Shown piece after piece: positions 14,661 to 21,942 of a stretch of 36,920 nt of DNA. Position 1 is the first letter of the stretch, and each line of letters opens with the position of its first letter. The position numbers and the translations under genes are program-made. The DNA comes from JBPCMN01 sp013695115 (GTDB lineage: Bacteria > Actinomycetota > Acidimicrobiia > IMCC26256 > JACDBD01), in the NCBI GenBank assembly GCA_051002235.1, contig JBPCMN010000067.1, positions 1 through 36,920 on the forward strand. The letters run 5' to 3'. The notes under the pieces are model-generated. The model was not told the origin of the DNA and made no database searches. It was given only the letters and a program-made list of their open reading frames with translations.

Positions 14661-15905
14661 TTACTCGGGGAGCTCGATGCGGGCCAGCCAGAGGCCGGGG
14701 GCGTCGAGCTCGGCCGGGGTCGGGAGCATGTTCTCGCCCTCCCACAGTCGGTTGAGCCCCTCGACGCCGGCACGCTCCTCGACCCCGGCGCAGAACGCCT
14801 CGCCCCGCTCGTAGTGCTCGCGCTCGAGCTCGAGCCCGAGCAGCCGTTGCACGAATCGCTCCGCCTCCCCCCGCTCCAGTCGATGGCGTTTCATCGCCTC
14901 GTGGATCTGGCCGAACGAGGGGATGAGGCGGGTGCCGATCCGCTCGAGGACCGCATCGGCGTAGCCCTCGAGCACCGCGGTGAGCGACTGGATCTGAGCC
15001 AGCACCTCCGCCTGGCGGGGCGACTGCATCGCGCCGAGCAGCGCGTCGGGGTCCTCGGCGATCCCGCCGAGCGACGTCGGGTCGTTGGGGTCGATCGCGC
15101 CGAACTTCGACTCGAACGCGGCGGTGTCGAGCTCGTACGCCGACACGTACTCCGTCGTGAGCCGCACCAGGCGCTCCTGGACCCACGGCACCGACCGCTC
15201 GGCCGCGTGCACCACCTCGTGGAGTGCGATGTAGAAGCGGAGGTCGGCTCGGGGCAGCGACCACGCCTCCTCGAACGCCACCACGTTCGGGACGACGAAG
15301 CACAGGCTGGGCTCGTCGCCGGTCGGCAAGGGGAGGTCGTAGCGACCGAGCGCGTGCTGGGCGAGGTACCCGATCATCGAGCCGGCCTGGAGCCCGAGCA
15401 GCAGGGGCGCCAGCATTCCCAGCAGTCCGCCGAACGGGTCGGTCCCGAACGGGCCCGCGCCCTCGCTGGTTTCCGGCTCGCCCTCGGTCGGCCCGCCGCT
15501 CTGCATCACCTCGCCGAGGTTGGCGGCCAACGCCTCGAGCACCGGCCGCAGCGCCTCGAGATGGAGATCGGCCCACTCCTTGGGCCCCAGCGCTCGGAGC
15601 GGAGCGCGGAACGTTGCGGTCAGTCCGGTCTCGCCGACCACGTGGGTCTGGGCGGCCCGGGCAAGCTCGTCGAACTGCGCATGGTCGGCCGGGTCGACCG
15701 GCGGCTCGGCGCCGCCCTCGAGCGCCACCCAGCCCGCGACCTGCCCCGCCACCTCCCAGTTGACTGGGCCCTCCGACTGGAGCATGCGCATCAACTGACC
15801 GAGGTCGAAGCTCGCGGCCGCGCCCGGTCCGAACGGGACGCCCGGTAGCCCCGGCTCACCTTCGTCGGGCTTGTCCGGCTCGTCAGGTTGTGGGCGGTCG
15901 GTCAC
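14661..15905 (-). CDS. Zinc-dependent metalloprotease of the DUF2342 family
   Basis: 414-aa zincin-like protein. The metal site HEVVH is at His229-Glu230-His233 (FYIALHEVVHAAERS), and a downstream Glu in AVLEGYADAVLE is the likely third ligand. An acidic/Pro-rich N terminus precedes FDLGQLMRMLQ and VNWEVAGQVA, both typical of DUF2342 proteins. Substrates are not known. In mycobacteria the homologue adjoins the PDZ-Lon and UPF0182 genes, which are nearby here. GTG 15905 is preceded on the minus strand by TAGACT (15917-15912) at 6 nt and no ribosome site, implying leaderless translation. That hexamer overlaps the start codon of the divergent SDR gene. Confidence 0.87.
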   Translation of the reverse strand: MTDRPQPDEPDKPDEGEPGLPGVPFGPGAAASFDLGQLMRMLQSEGPVNWEVAGQVAGWVALEGGAEPPVDPADHAQFDELARAAQTHVVGETGLTATFRAPLRALGPKEWADLHLEALRPVLEALAANLGEVMQSGGPTEGEPETSEGAGPFGTDPFGGLLGMLAPLLLGLQAGSMIGYLAQHALGRYDLPLPTGDEPSLCFVVPNVVAFEEAWSLPRADLRFYIALHEVVHAAERSVPWVQERLVRLTTEYVSAYELDTAAFESKFGAIDPNDPTSLGGIAEDPDALLGAMQSPRQAEVLAQIQSLTAVLEGYADAVLERIGTRLIPSFGQIHEAMKRHRLERGEAERFVQRLLGLELEREHYERGEAFCAGVEERAGVEGLNRLWEGENMLPTPAELDAPGLWLARIELPE

Positions 15906-15916
15906 GCGGCAAGTCT

Positions 15917-16957
15917 ATGGACGTGGTCACTGTTGCGGTCACGGGCGCGTCCGGCCTGGTCGGCCAGCGCCTGCTGCCCCGACTCGCCAGTGACGACGCG
16001 GTCGAGCGCCTGGTCGGTCTCGACGTGCGCGACCCGCACCGGCGCGTCCGCGGCCTCGAGTTCCACCGCGTCGACATCGCCGGCGCCGAGCTCAAGCCGT
16101 TGCTCGAGGGCGTCGACGTGCTCGTGCACCTCGCGACCGTCGTCGACCCGATCTCCGACGAGACGCTGATGGCCCGGGTCAATGTCGATGGCACCCGGCG
16201 GGTCCTCGACGCCGCCGCCGGTGTGGGCGTGCACAAGGTCATCCGGGTCTCGCCGTCGTCGGTGTACGGAGCGTGGCCCAACAACCCCGTCCCGCTCACC
16301 GAGGACGAGCCGCTGCGCCCCAACCCCGGGTTCTCACCCGCGGTGCAGGCCGCCGAGGTCGAGCGCCTGCTCGCCGAGTGGGGCGACGAGCACCCCGCGG
16401 TCACCGTCACCACCCTGCGAGCCGCGCCGGTCCTCGGGGCGGGGGCGGAGCGGCTCCCGTCGCGCCTCCTGCTCGGACGGCCGCCCCTCCGGGTGCGGGG
16501 AGCGACGCCTCCGGTGCAGGCGGTGCACGTCGACGACCTCGTGTCCGCCCTCGCGCTCGCCGTCTCGAAGGACGTGCCCGGTGTGTACAACGTCGCCGCC
16601 GAAGGTTGGCTGAGCCAGGACGAGCTGCGCGCGCTGCTGCCGCGGTCGTTCGTGCCCCCGCTGCCGGCCGAGCTGCTCGAGCGCATCCTGGCGCGCCTGT
16701 GGTCGACCGGCCTGGGCGACGTGCCGCCCACGGTCGTGCCCTATCTCGTGCACCCGTGGGTTATCGCCAACGATCGATTGGAAGCGAAAGGATGGCGCCC
16801 GCAGCGCAGCAACGAGGAGGCGATCCTCGAGGGAGTCGACTCGCTCCCGGCGCCGACATCCCCCACATCGCGCTACGTCGTGCTGGGAGCGGTGGCGGTC
16901 GTGTTCGGAACCCTGGCCGGTGTGCTCCTGCGCCGCCGCCACCACCGCCGCCGCTGA
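15917..16957 (+). CDS. Membrane-anchored SDR/NAD-epimerase-like protein lacking the YxxxK site
   Basis: 346-aa extended SDR fold. The nucleotide-binding loop is VTGASGLVG (Gly10, Gly13, Gly16), followed by the Asp of LVGLDVRD, LVHLATVVDP, and SPSSVYGAWP. Where epimerases have the catalytic Tyr-x-x-x-Lys, this protein reads FSPAVQAAEVERLL, that is S-x-x-x-Q, so oxidoreductase chemistry is doubtful. A C-terminal transmembrane helix (YVVLGAVAVVFGTLAGVLL) ends in a basic HHRRR tail, anchoring the cofactor domain in the cytoplasm. A sensing or scaffold role is possible. ATG 15917 begins at the SDR core; GTG 15890 would lengthen it inside the divergent gene. Confidence 0.8.
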   Translation: MDVVTVAVTGASGLVGQRLLPRLASDDAVERLVGLDVRDPHRRVRGLEFHRVDIAGAELKPLLEGVDVLVHLATVVDPISDETLMARVNVDGTRRVLDAAAGVGVHKVIRVSPSSVYGAWPNNPVPLTEDEPLRPNPGFSPAVQAAEVERLLAEWGDEHPAVTVTTLRAAPVLGAGAERLPSRLLLGRPPLRVRGATPPVQAVHVDDLVSALALAVSKDVPGVYNVAAEGWLSQDELRALLPRSFVPPLPAELLERILARLWSTGLGDVPPTVVPYLVHPWVIANDRLEAKGWRPQRSNEEAILEGVDSLPAPTSPTSRYVVLGAVAVVFGTLAGVLLRRRHHRRR

Positions 16958-16965
16958 CCATTTTG

Positions 16966-17002
16966 GCGTCGCAAACACACGTCCCACGTGGTTTTGCGAC
17001 GC
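16966..17002. terminator. Long palindromic terminator between convergent genes
   Basis: GCGTCGCAAA (16966-16975) pairs with TTTGCGACGC (16993-17002). Inside, ACGT pairs with ACGT across a CCC loop, separated from the outer stem by a 3-nt bulge on each side. It fills most of the 55-bp gap between the rightward SDR gene and the leftward siroheme-decarboxylase-like gene, so it can serve both directions. No long T tract follows on either strand. Confidence 0.7.
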
Positions 17003-17012
17003 AAGAACAGGC

Positions 17013-18074
17013 TCAGGCGACGTCCTCGGCCAGGTGCTCGGCTCGCCAGGCGTCCCACTCGTCGGTGAAGTAGCGCACGCGCACCTTCTTGTACTCCTTC
17101 ACCGACCAGAGCAGCGCGTAGTCGTCGACGCCGGTCTCGGCCCGGATGGCGGCGATGGTGTCCTCGCAGTCGCGGGCGTTGTGGCCGTGCACCATCGTGA
17201 AGACGGAGTAGGGCCAGTCGTCGTACGTGGGTCGCCGGTAGCAGTGGCTGACGTGGGCGAATCCGGCCATCGCCGGACCGAGCTCGTCGAGGCGGTCCTC
17301 GGGGACGGCCCACACACCCATGGCGTTGGCCTTGTAGCCCGCGCTGCGGTGATTCATCACCGCCGCGAACCGGCGCATGAGCTTGCGCTCCTTGAAGGTC
17401 TGCAAGAGGTCGAGCACTCCGGCCTCGTCGCAGCCGATGAGCTCACCCTCGGCCGCGAACGGTCGCTCGACCAGCGGCAGGTCCTCCTGGGTCACGCGGA
17501 TGGCCGCGACCTCGAGGTCGGACAGATCGGGCGCGGGCATGTCGGCGCGCCGCTCGGGGCGCTCGTGCTCGAGCACCTCGACCTTGGCGTCGGCGGCGGT
17601 CTTGCCGGTCATGTCGAGCTTCACGCCGATCTTGAACAACTTCAGCGTGGGCAGCTTGCGGGTGACGAGCGCCCCGGACTGGCGGTGCAGGGCGTCGACG
17701 TGGTCGTCGAGGTCCTCGCCCGGCGGCACCGCCACCGTGTACCAGAGGTTGTAGGCGTGGTTGCGCTTGTAGTTGTGGCTCACGCCCGGGTGGCGGCTGA
17801 TGACGTCGGCGGCGTCGTCGACGCGATCAGGCTCGACCTTGGCCGCGACGAGGGCCGAGCTGTACCCGAGGGCGCGGGTGTCGAAGATGGCCGACAGCTG
17901 ACGGAGCACTCCGAGCTGCTTGACCCGCGCCACCCGGTCGCGCACGTTGGGTTCCGACACGTCGAGGCGGTCCGCCAGCACCGCGTACGGGCGGGGATCG
18001 AGCGGAAAGTCCCACTGCACCGCGTTCAGCAGCTCGCGATCGGCGTCCTCGAGCTCCTCGAGTCGCGGCGTCAT
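17013..18074 (-). CDS. Fused AhbA/AhbB (NirD-NirL)-type siroheme decarboxylase, Lrp/AsnC-like
   Basis: 353-aa protein with two tandem Lrp/AsnC-like units. Each has a helix-turn-helix-like start (LLNAVQWDFPLDPRPYAVLA; DLEVAAIRVTQEDLPLVERPF) followed by a ferredoxin-like domain (VSHNYKRNHAYNLWYTVAV; VSHCYRRPTYDDWPYSVFTM). The W-D-F-P-L-x-x-R-P-(Y/F) and H-x-Y-x-R-x-x-x-Y-N-x-W patterns mark AhbA/AhbB and NirDLGH proteins, which decarboxylate siroheme in the alternative heme and heme d1 pathways. Two separate subunits are more usual; here they are one chain. ATG 18074 matches the family start; GTG 18107, three bases after the protease stop, would add 11 residues. An Lrp-type regulator is the less likely alternative. 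Confidence 0.83.
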   Translation of the reverse strand: MTPRLEELEDADRELLNAVQWDFPLDPRPYAVLADRLDVSEPNVRDRVARVKQLGVLRQLSAIFDTRALGYSSALVAAKVEPDRVDDAADVISRHPGVSHNYKRNHAYNLWYTVAVPPGEDLDDHVDALHRQSGALVTRKLPTLKLFKIGVKLDMTGKTAADAKVEVLEHERPERRADMPAPDLSDLEVAAIRVTQEDLPLVERPFAAEGELIGCDEAGVLDLLQTFKERKLMRRFAAVMNHRSAGYKANAMGVWAVPEDRLDELGPAMAGFAHVSHCYRRPTYDDWPYSVFTMVHGHNARDCEDTIAAIRAETGVDDYALLWSVKEYKKVRVRYFTDEWDAWRAEHLAEDVA

Positions 18075-18110
18075 CTCAACATCGTCGCGGGGACCGGGAA
18101 CCGCCACAAA

Positions 18111-19307
18111 TCAGAACTGCGCGGCCGCGACGGTCGTGGTGGTCGTGAGCAGGTCGGTGTCGTCGGGGCTCGTCTTGTGGCTCAGGGAGACCGGCATGTG
18201 GCGCTTTGCGCCTTCGCGCAGGACGGTGAGCTCGAGCGAGTGGCCGGGGCGGCGGTCACGGACCTCGGCCATGAGGTCGGCCATGCTCGACACCGCCGTC
18301 GTGGACTCGCCGTCGCCGACCGCGACGATCACGTCCCCGGGGGCCAGGCCTGCCTTCTCCGCCGGGCTCGCCGGCAACACCCGCTCGACCCGCGCGCCGC
18401 CGCCCGCCCGTTCGGTGTCGTCGGTGCCCGTGACACCGAGCCAGGCATGGGCCGCGCTCCCGGTGGCCTCGAGCTGCTCGACGACGTCGCGTGCCGTGTC
18501 GATCGGCATCGCCAAGCCTGAGGACGACGCACCGCCGGGAATGGTGAGGATGGCGACGAGTCGGCCCCGCTCGTCGAACACCGCCCCGCCCGAGTGTCGC
18601 CGACCGGCGTTCGTCCCGGTGTCGATGAGCCCAACGATGACCGTTCCGGAGGTGGTGACCACGAACTCGTCGAGCCCGGCAACCGTCCCGACGCTGACCC
18701 ACTGGGGCTTGGATCGGGTGCCGGTCGCCACCGCGAGCACGGCGTGTCCCTCGCGGAGGTCGCGCGACGATCCCTGACGAGCGGCGGGCACCGTGAGCGC
18801 GTCGACCCGGAGCAGCGCGAGGTCGGTCTCGGGGTCCGCGCCCGCCGCGACCGCGGGCAGCGCGGTCTCACCGGGCGCGACGACGGTCACGGCAGTCGCG
18901 CCTTCTAACGTGTGCGCGCTGGTGAGCACGACCTCGTCGTCGATGCACACTCCGGACGCTGTGGTCGTGCCGTCGACTCGCGTGACCTGCACCGTCACGA
19001 TGCTCGCCCCCGTGATGGCGGCTACCCGGGCGGCCGCGTAACCCCCCGGGGCGTCGATTCCACCGGTGAGCGTGGTGTCGTCACCGGAGTCGAGTACTCC
19101 CGACACCACGACCAGGCCCACTGCGGCCACGAGCGCGCCGGCCGCGGCCAGCCCGACGAACGCGCTGCGACGGTGCTCACGCCCGCGCGTCGACCGCGTC
19201 GAGGGACCGACGAACGAGCGCAGCTCGCTGGGATGGAACCAGAGCCGGTCCAGCGGGTCGGGCGGCGGCCCGCTGGCGCCGTCGTCCTCGTCGTCGTGGT
19301 CGGGCAC
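18111..19307 (-). CDS. Membrane-anchored trypsin-like serine protease with PDZ domain (HtrA/DegP type)
   Basis: 398-aa protein. A short cytoplasmic N terminus rich in Asp/Pro contains DRLWFHPSEL, then one transmembrane helix (about 48-70), then a trypsin-like domain outside. Triad: His132 in LTSAHTLEG, Asp162 in DPETDLALL, and Ser239 in RRHSGGAVF. The usual GNSGG is changed to RHSGG but the Ser-Gly-Gly core is kept. A PDZ domain follows (VLPASPAEKAGLAPGDVIVA), and the tail is Thr-rich. It probably acts in envelope protein quality control. GTG 19307 is chosen because TACAGT (19319-19314) lies exactly 6 nt upstream with no ribosome site, giving a leaderless message; longer readings are low-complexity. 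Confidence 0.88.
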   Translation of the reverse strand: MPDHDDEDDGASGPPPDPLDRLWFHPSELRSFVGPSTRSTRGREHRRSAFVGLAAAGALVAAVGLVVVSGVLDSGDDTTLTGGIDAPGGYAAARVAAITGASIVTVQVTRVDGTTTASGVCIDDEVVLTSAHTLEGATAVTVVAPGETALPAVAAGADPETDLALLRVDALTVPAARQGSSRDLREGHAVLAVATGTRSKPQWVSVGTVAGLDEFVVTTSGTVIVGLIDTGTNAGRRHSGGAVFDERGRLVAILTIPGGASSSGLAMPIDTARDVVEQLEATGSAAHAWLGVTGTDDTERAGGGARVERVLPASPAEKAGLAPGDVIVAVGDGESTTAVSSMADLMAEVRDRRPGHSLELTVLREGAKRHMPVSLSHKTSPDDTDLLTTTTTVAAAQF

Positions 19308-19313
19308 GTTCGT

Positions 19314-19319
19314 ACTGTA
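19314..19319 (-). promoter_or_regulatory. Leaderless-type -10 hexamer of the HtrA-like gene
   Basis: TACAGT on the minus strand, then ACGAAC, then the GTG start at 19307. This spacing puts the transcript start on or next to the start codon. The same TACAGT hexamer precedes the DivIVA-like gene at 23450-23455. Confidence 0.6.
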
Positions 19320-19397
19320 CCGACGGTGTTGTGGCGGATTGCCTCGCCCTCGCGCCGCCATGGGCCGTGGGAGCCGTCGTTCACTACGATGACCATC

Positions 19398-19892
19398 ATG
19401 CCGCCCGCCGGAGACGACTGGGTAGGGCTCACGCCACTCCCGCTCCCCATCGACGATGCCACTGCATGGGCAACGACGCCCCCGTGCGGCGCGGTCGTGT
19501 GCTTCACCGGGATCGTGCGCGACCACTCGGAGGGACGCGCCGGTGTCACCGGGCTGACGTACGAGGCGTACGAGGCGCAGGCCACCCGGCGCCTCGGTGA
19601 CGTGGCGGCCGAAGCGCGCCGGCGTTGGCCCGACGTCGCCCGGCTGGCGCTGCTCCACCGGGTCGGCGATCTCGAGCTGTCGCAAGCGTCGGTCGTCGTT
19701 GTGGCCTCGGCTCCCCACCGAGCCGAGGCGTTCGAGGCCGCCCGGTTCTGCATCGACACGCTGAAGGAGACGGTCCCGATCTGGAAGCGCGAGCACTGGG
19801 CCGGCGGCTCCGACTGGGCCACCTGCTCGCACGAGGTCCGCCCGGTCCGCGAGCCCAGTGGTGCGTCCGCGCCCGGCCGCGGTGTGGCGTAG
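19398..19892 (+). CDS. moaE: Molybdopterin synthase catalytic subunit MoaE
   Basis: 164-aa MoaE, the large subunit that inserts dithiolene sulfur into precursor Z during molybdenum cofactor synthesis, using MoaD thiocarboxylate. Signature segments are CGAVVCFTGIVRDHSEG, LTYEAYEAQA, LLHRVGDLELSQASVVVV, APHRAEAFEAARFCIDTLK and the catalytic-lysine region VPIWKREHW. ATG 19398 follows TACGAT (19385-19390) by 7 nt, so the message is probably leaderless; ATG 19389 would overlap the -10. No moaD or other cofactor gene is in the window. It is divergent from the protease gene and 9 nt from the next small ORF. Confidence 0.92.
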   Translation: MPPAGDDWVGLTPLPLPIDDATAWATTPPCGAVVCFTGIVRDHSEGRAGVTGLTYEAYEAQATRRLGDVAAEARRRWPDVARLALLHRVGDLELSQASVVVVASAPHRAEAFEAARFCIDTLKETVPIWKREHWAGGSDWATCSHEVRPVREPSGASAPGRGVA

Positions 19893-19901
19893 GCCGGCGG
19901 C

Positions 19902-20174
19902 GTGGCGTACCTGTTGATCGTCGTGGGCGTCAGTGCGGTGGGGATCGCAGTCGTGCTCCTGCGCCAGCGCAGTCAGCGTGGGCCGCGGACGATGGACGCC
20001 AGCATCGACCACTTCTCGCGCACCCGCACCGCGATCTCACCCGACTCCGGTACCCGGGTCGCGCCCCCGCCCCACGACGCGGTTCGGAGCGACCAGCAGC
20101 GGCGCCACCCGACCGGCGACACCGGCGCCGGGAACGACGAGCCCGGGAACGACGAGCCCGGGAACGACGAGTAG
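19902..20174 (+). CDS. Small membrane protein with GNDEP repeat tail
   Basis: 90-aa product of unknown function, GTG start. One N-terminal hydrophobic helix (LLIVVGVSAVGIAVVLL, about 4-20) is followed by a basic stretch and a polar tail ending in three GNDE copies joined by PG, encoded by a 15-bp tandem repeat (gaacgacgag recurring at 20131, 20146 and 20161). It lies between moaE (9 nt) and mreB (12 nt) on the same strand, so it is probably co-transcribed and could be a small partner of MreB at the membrane. No family is recognised; reality as a gene rests on position and the membrane segment. Confidence 0.6.
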   Translation: MAYLLIVVGVSAVGIAVVLLRQRSQRGPRTMDASIDHFSRTRTAISPDSGTRVAPPPHDAVRSDQQRRHPTGDTGAGNDEPGNDEPGNDE

Positions 20175-20186
20175 GCAGGCAGGGCA

Positions 20187-21200
20187 TTGGCCAAGGACCT
20201 CGCCATCGACCTCGGCACCGCGAACACGCTTGTGTACGCGCGTGGGCAGGGCATCATCGTCAACGAACCGACGGTGATCGCGCTCAACACGCGCACACAG
20301 GACGTGCTTGCCATCGGCCAGGAAGCGTGGGGCATGATCGGCCGCACGCCCGGCTACATCGTGGCCGTGCGTCCACTCCGCGGTGGCGCGATCACCGACT
20401 TCGAGATCACCCAGCGGCTGATCCGGCTGTTGTTCCAGCAGGCGGGCGTGTCGCGCCTGTACCGCGCCCGGGTGCTCATCTGCGTGCCGTCCGCGATCAC
20501 GCACGTCGAGCAGCGGGCCGTGCTCGAGGCCGCCCGGCGCGCCGGCGCCGCCCAGACATTCCTCATCGAGCAGCCGATGGCCGCCGCCATCGGGGCGTCG
20601 CTCCCGATCCACGAGCCCCTCGGGAACATGGTGATCGACATCGGCGGCGGAACGTCGGAGGTCGCGGTCATCTCCATGGGCGGGGTCGTCGCCCTCGAGG
20701 CGGTGCGGGTCGGCGGGTTCGACATGGACGCCGCGATCCAGGCGCACGTGCGCCGGGAGTACGGCCTCGCCATCGGCGAGCGCACCGCCGAGGAGATCAA
20801 GCTCGCGATCGGGTCGGCCTTCACCACGCCCGACGAATTCAAGGTCGAGGTCCGAGGCCGCGACCTCTCGACCGGCGCGGGCAAGGTGATCGTGCTGACG
20901 CCCGAGGAGGTGCGCGAGGCCCTCGAAGAGCCGGTCAAGGCGATCATCGCGACGATCGTCAACGCGCTCGCGCAGACGCCGCCCGAGCTCGCCCAGGACC
21001 TGCTCCTCGAGGGCGCCCACCTCGTCGGCGGCGGCGCCATGCTGCGGGGCTTCGACACTCGCGTCAACAACGAGTGCGGCATCCCGGTCCACCTCGACAA
21101 GACCCCGCTCGAGTGCGTCGTGCTCGGCGCCGGCCGGTGCCTCGAGTCGTTCGACCGGCTCAAGGAGATGTTCATGGGCAAGGTCGGGGGCGGCCGCTAA
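20187..21200 (+). CDS. mreB: Rod-shape determining protein MreB
   Basis: Bacterial actin homologue, 337 aa, which organises cell-wall synthesis along the membrane. Actin-fold motifs: phosphate-1 DLAIDLGTANTLVY near the N terminus, phosphate-2 MVIDIGGGTSEVAVI (Asp151-Thr156), adenosine motif LVGGGAMLRG, and PSAITHVEQRAVLEAA, IEQPMAAAIG typical of MreB rather than FtsA or DnaK. The TTG at 20187 is the start that fits the family N terminus, with AGG repeats just upstream. mreC, mreD and rodA are not adjacent, so this is an isolated mreB. It is convergent with the HEAT-repeat gene across a region with two hairpins. Confidence 0.95.
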   Translation: MAKDLAIDLGTANTLVYARGQGIIVNEPTVIALNTRTQDVLAIGQEAWGMIGRTPGYIVAVRPLRGGAITDFEITQRLIRLLFQQAGVSRLYRARVLICVPSAITHVEQRAVLEAARRAGAAQTFLIEQPMAAAIGASLPIHEPLGNMVIDIGGGTSEVAVISMGGVVALEAVRVGGFDMDAAIQAHVRREYGLAIGERTAEEIKLAIGSAFTTPDEFKVEVRGRDLSTGAGKVIVLTPEEVREALEEPVKAIIATIVNALAQTPPELAQDLLLEGAHLVGGGAMLRGFDTRVNNECGIPVHLDKTPLECVVLGAGRCLESFDRLKEMFMGKVGGGR

Positions 21201-21272
21201 CCAGTCTGTGGGCGGCAGCACCGAGGGACGCTCGCCGCCGGGGACCCCGCCCTCCTCCTTGTCTCGCTCGCT

Positions 21273-21295
21273 GCGGGCCGGGATACCCGGCCCGC
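21273..21295. terminator. Perfect 10-bp hairpin after mreB
   Basis: GCGGGCCGGG (21273-21282) pairs perfectly with CCCGGCCCGC (21286-21295) around a 3-nt ATA loop, 72 nt past the mreB stop and between convergent genes. No T tract follows. Very stable stem, so plausible as a terminator or mRNA 3' end for both directions. Confidence 0.6.
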
Positions 21296-21302
21296 GGGCC
21301 GT

Positions 21303-21320
21303 TCGCTCGCTGGCGAGCGA
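21303..21320. repeat. 18-bp palindrome in the mreB/HEAT intergenic region
   Basis: TCGCTCGC (21303-21310), TG, then GCGAGCGA (21313-21320): a perfect 8-bp inverted repeat with a 2-bp centre, just after the 10-bp hairpin. It may be a second terminator stem for the leftward HEAT gene, or a protein-binding palindrome. Confidence 0.45.
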
Positions 21321-21354
21321 CCTGCGCTCCCTCCGGTCGCCGCACGGCAGTGAG

Positions 21355-21942
21355 TCAGCCGCGCAGGTCTTCGGCTGCCTGTCTTGTTTGCCAGTCGCGG
21401 TCTTGGAGCGCCTTGTCTAAGGCCGCGTCTACTTCGGGGCCTTCGAAGGGGGCGAGCGCGAGCACGGCGCGGCGGCGTACTGGGGGTTTGTCGGTGCACG
21501 CGGCGAGGATGGCGGAGAGGCCGGCGGGGTCGCCGAGGGCGCCGAGCGCCGCGACCGCGGCCTCGCGTGCGATCGGGTCGTCGTGATCGGCTGCCACGAG
21601 TCCGAGGGCGGGGACCGCGCCCGCGGTTCGGGCCGGCTCGCCTAACTCGCCGAGGGCCCATGCCGCCGCTTCTACGACGGTGATGTCGGGGTCGTCCAGG
21701 AGTGCGAGGAGTGGGCGGGGCGGCGGGGTGTCCGTGAGGGTGGGCGTGAGCTCGGCGGCGCGGCGGCGAACTTCGGGGGCGGAGTCGGCGGTTGCCCGTC
21801 GCCAGGCGGCGGTGGCGCGGCGGCTTCCGGCGGAGCGGACCAGCGCCGCGACCGCGGCGGCTCGGACCCGGGGATCGTCGTCGGCGGTGGCGTGCTCGAG
21901 CTCGGCGACCGCCCCCCGTGGCAGCTGGTCCCGCAGGCCCAA
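21355..21942 (-). CDS. HEAT-repeat protein
   Basis: 195 aa from the first canonical start (TTG 21942), made of about five to six HEAT-like helical pairs such as DPRVRAAAVAALVRS, APEVRRRAAELTPTL, DITVVEAAAWALGEL, DPIAREAAVAALGAL and KPPVRRRAVLALAPF. Such solenoids bind proteins; no catalytic residues are expected. The helical pattern continues upstream of the TTG (DRAARVAALGLRDQL) to an in-frame TAG at 22002-22000, and that interval contains no ATG, GTG, TTG or CTG. An ATC codon at 21990 lies exactly 6 nt after TAGGGT, so a leaderless non-standard start or a sequence error is possible. Partner unknown. Confidence 0.78.
   Translation of the reverse strand: MGLRDQLPRGAVAELEHATADDDPRVRAAAVAALVRSAGSRRATAAWRRATADSAPEVRRRAAELTPTLTDTPPPRPLLALLDDPDITVVEAAAWALGELGEPARTAGAVPALGLVAADHDDPIAREAAVAALGALGDPAGLSAILAACTDKPPVRRRAVLALAPFEGPEVDAALDKALQDRDWQTRQAAEDLRG

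Noticed and set aside
13813..15576. 587-codon minus-strand frame across the dehydrogenase and DUF2342 genes
   Set aside because: It is a shifted frame of two genes with clear motifs on the same strand; the translation is Arg/Pro/Gly-rich and domainless.
20129..20172. Short CRISPR-like direct repeats
   Set aside because: The three 15-bp units are contiguous without spacers and encode an in-frame GNDEP tail; it is a coding microsatellite-type repeat.
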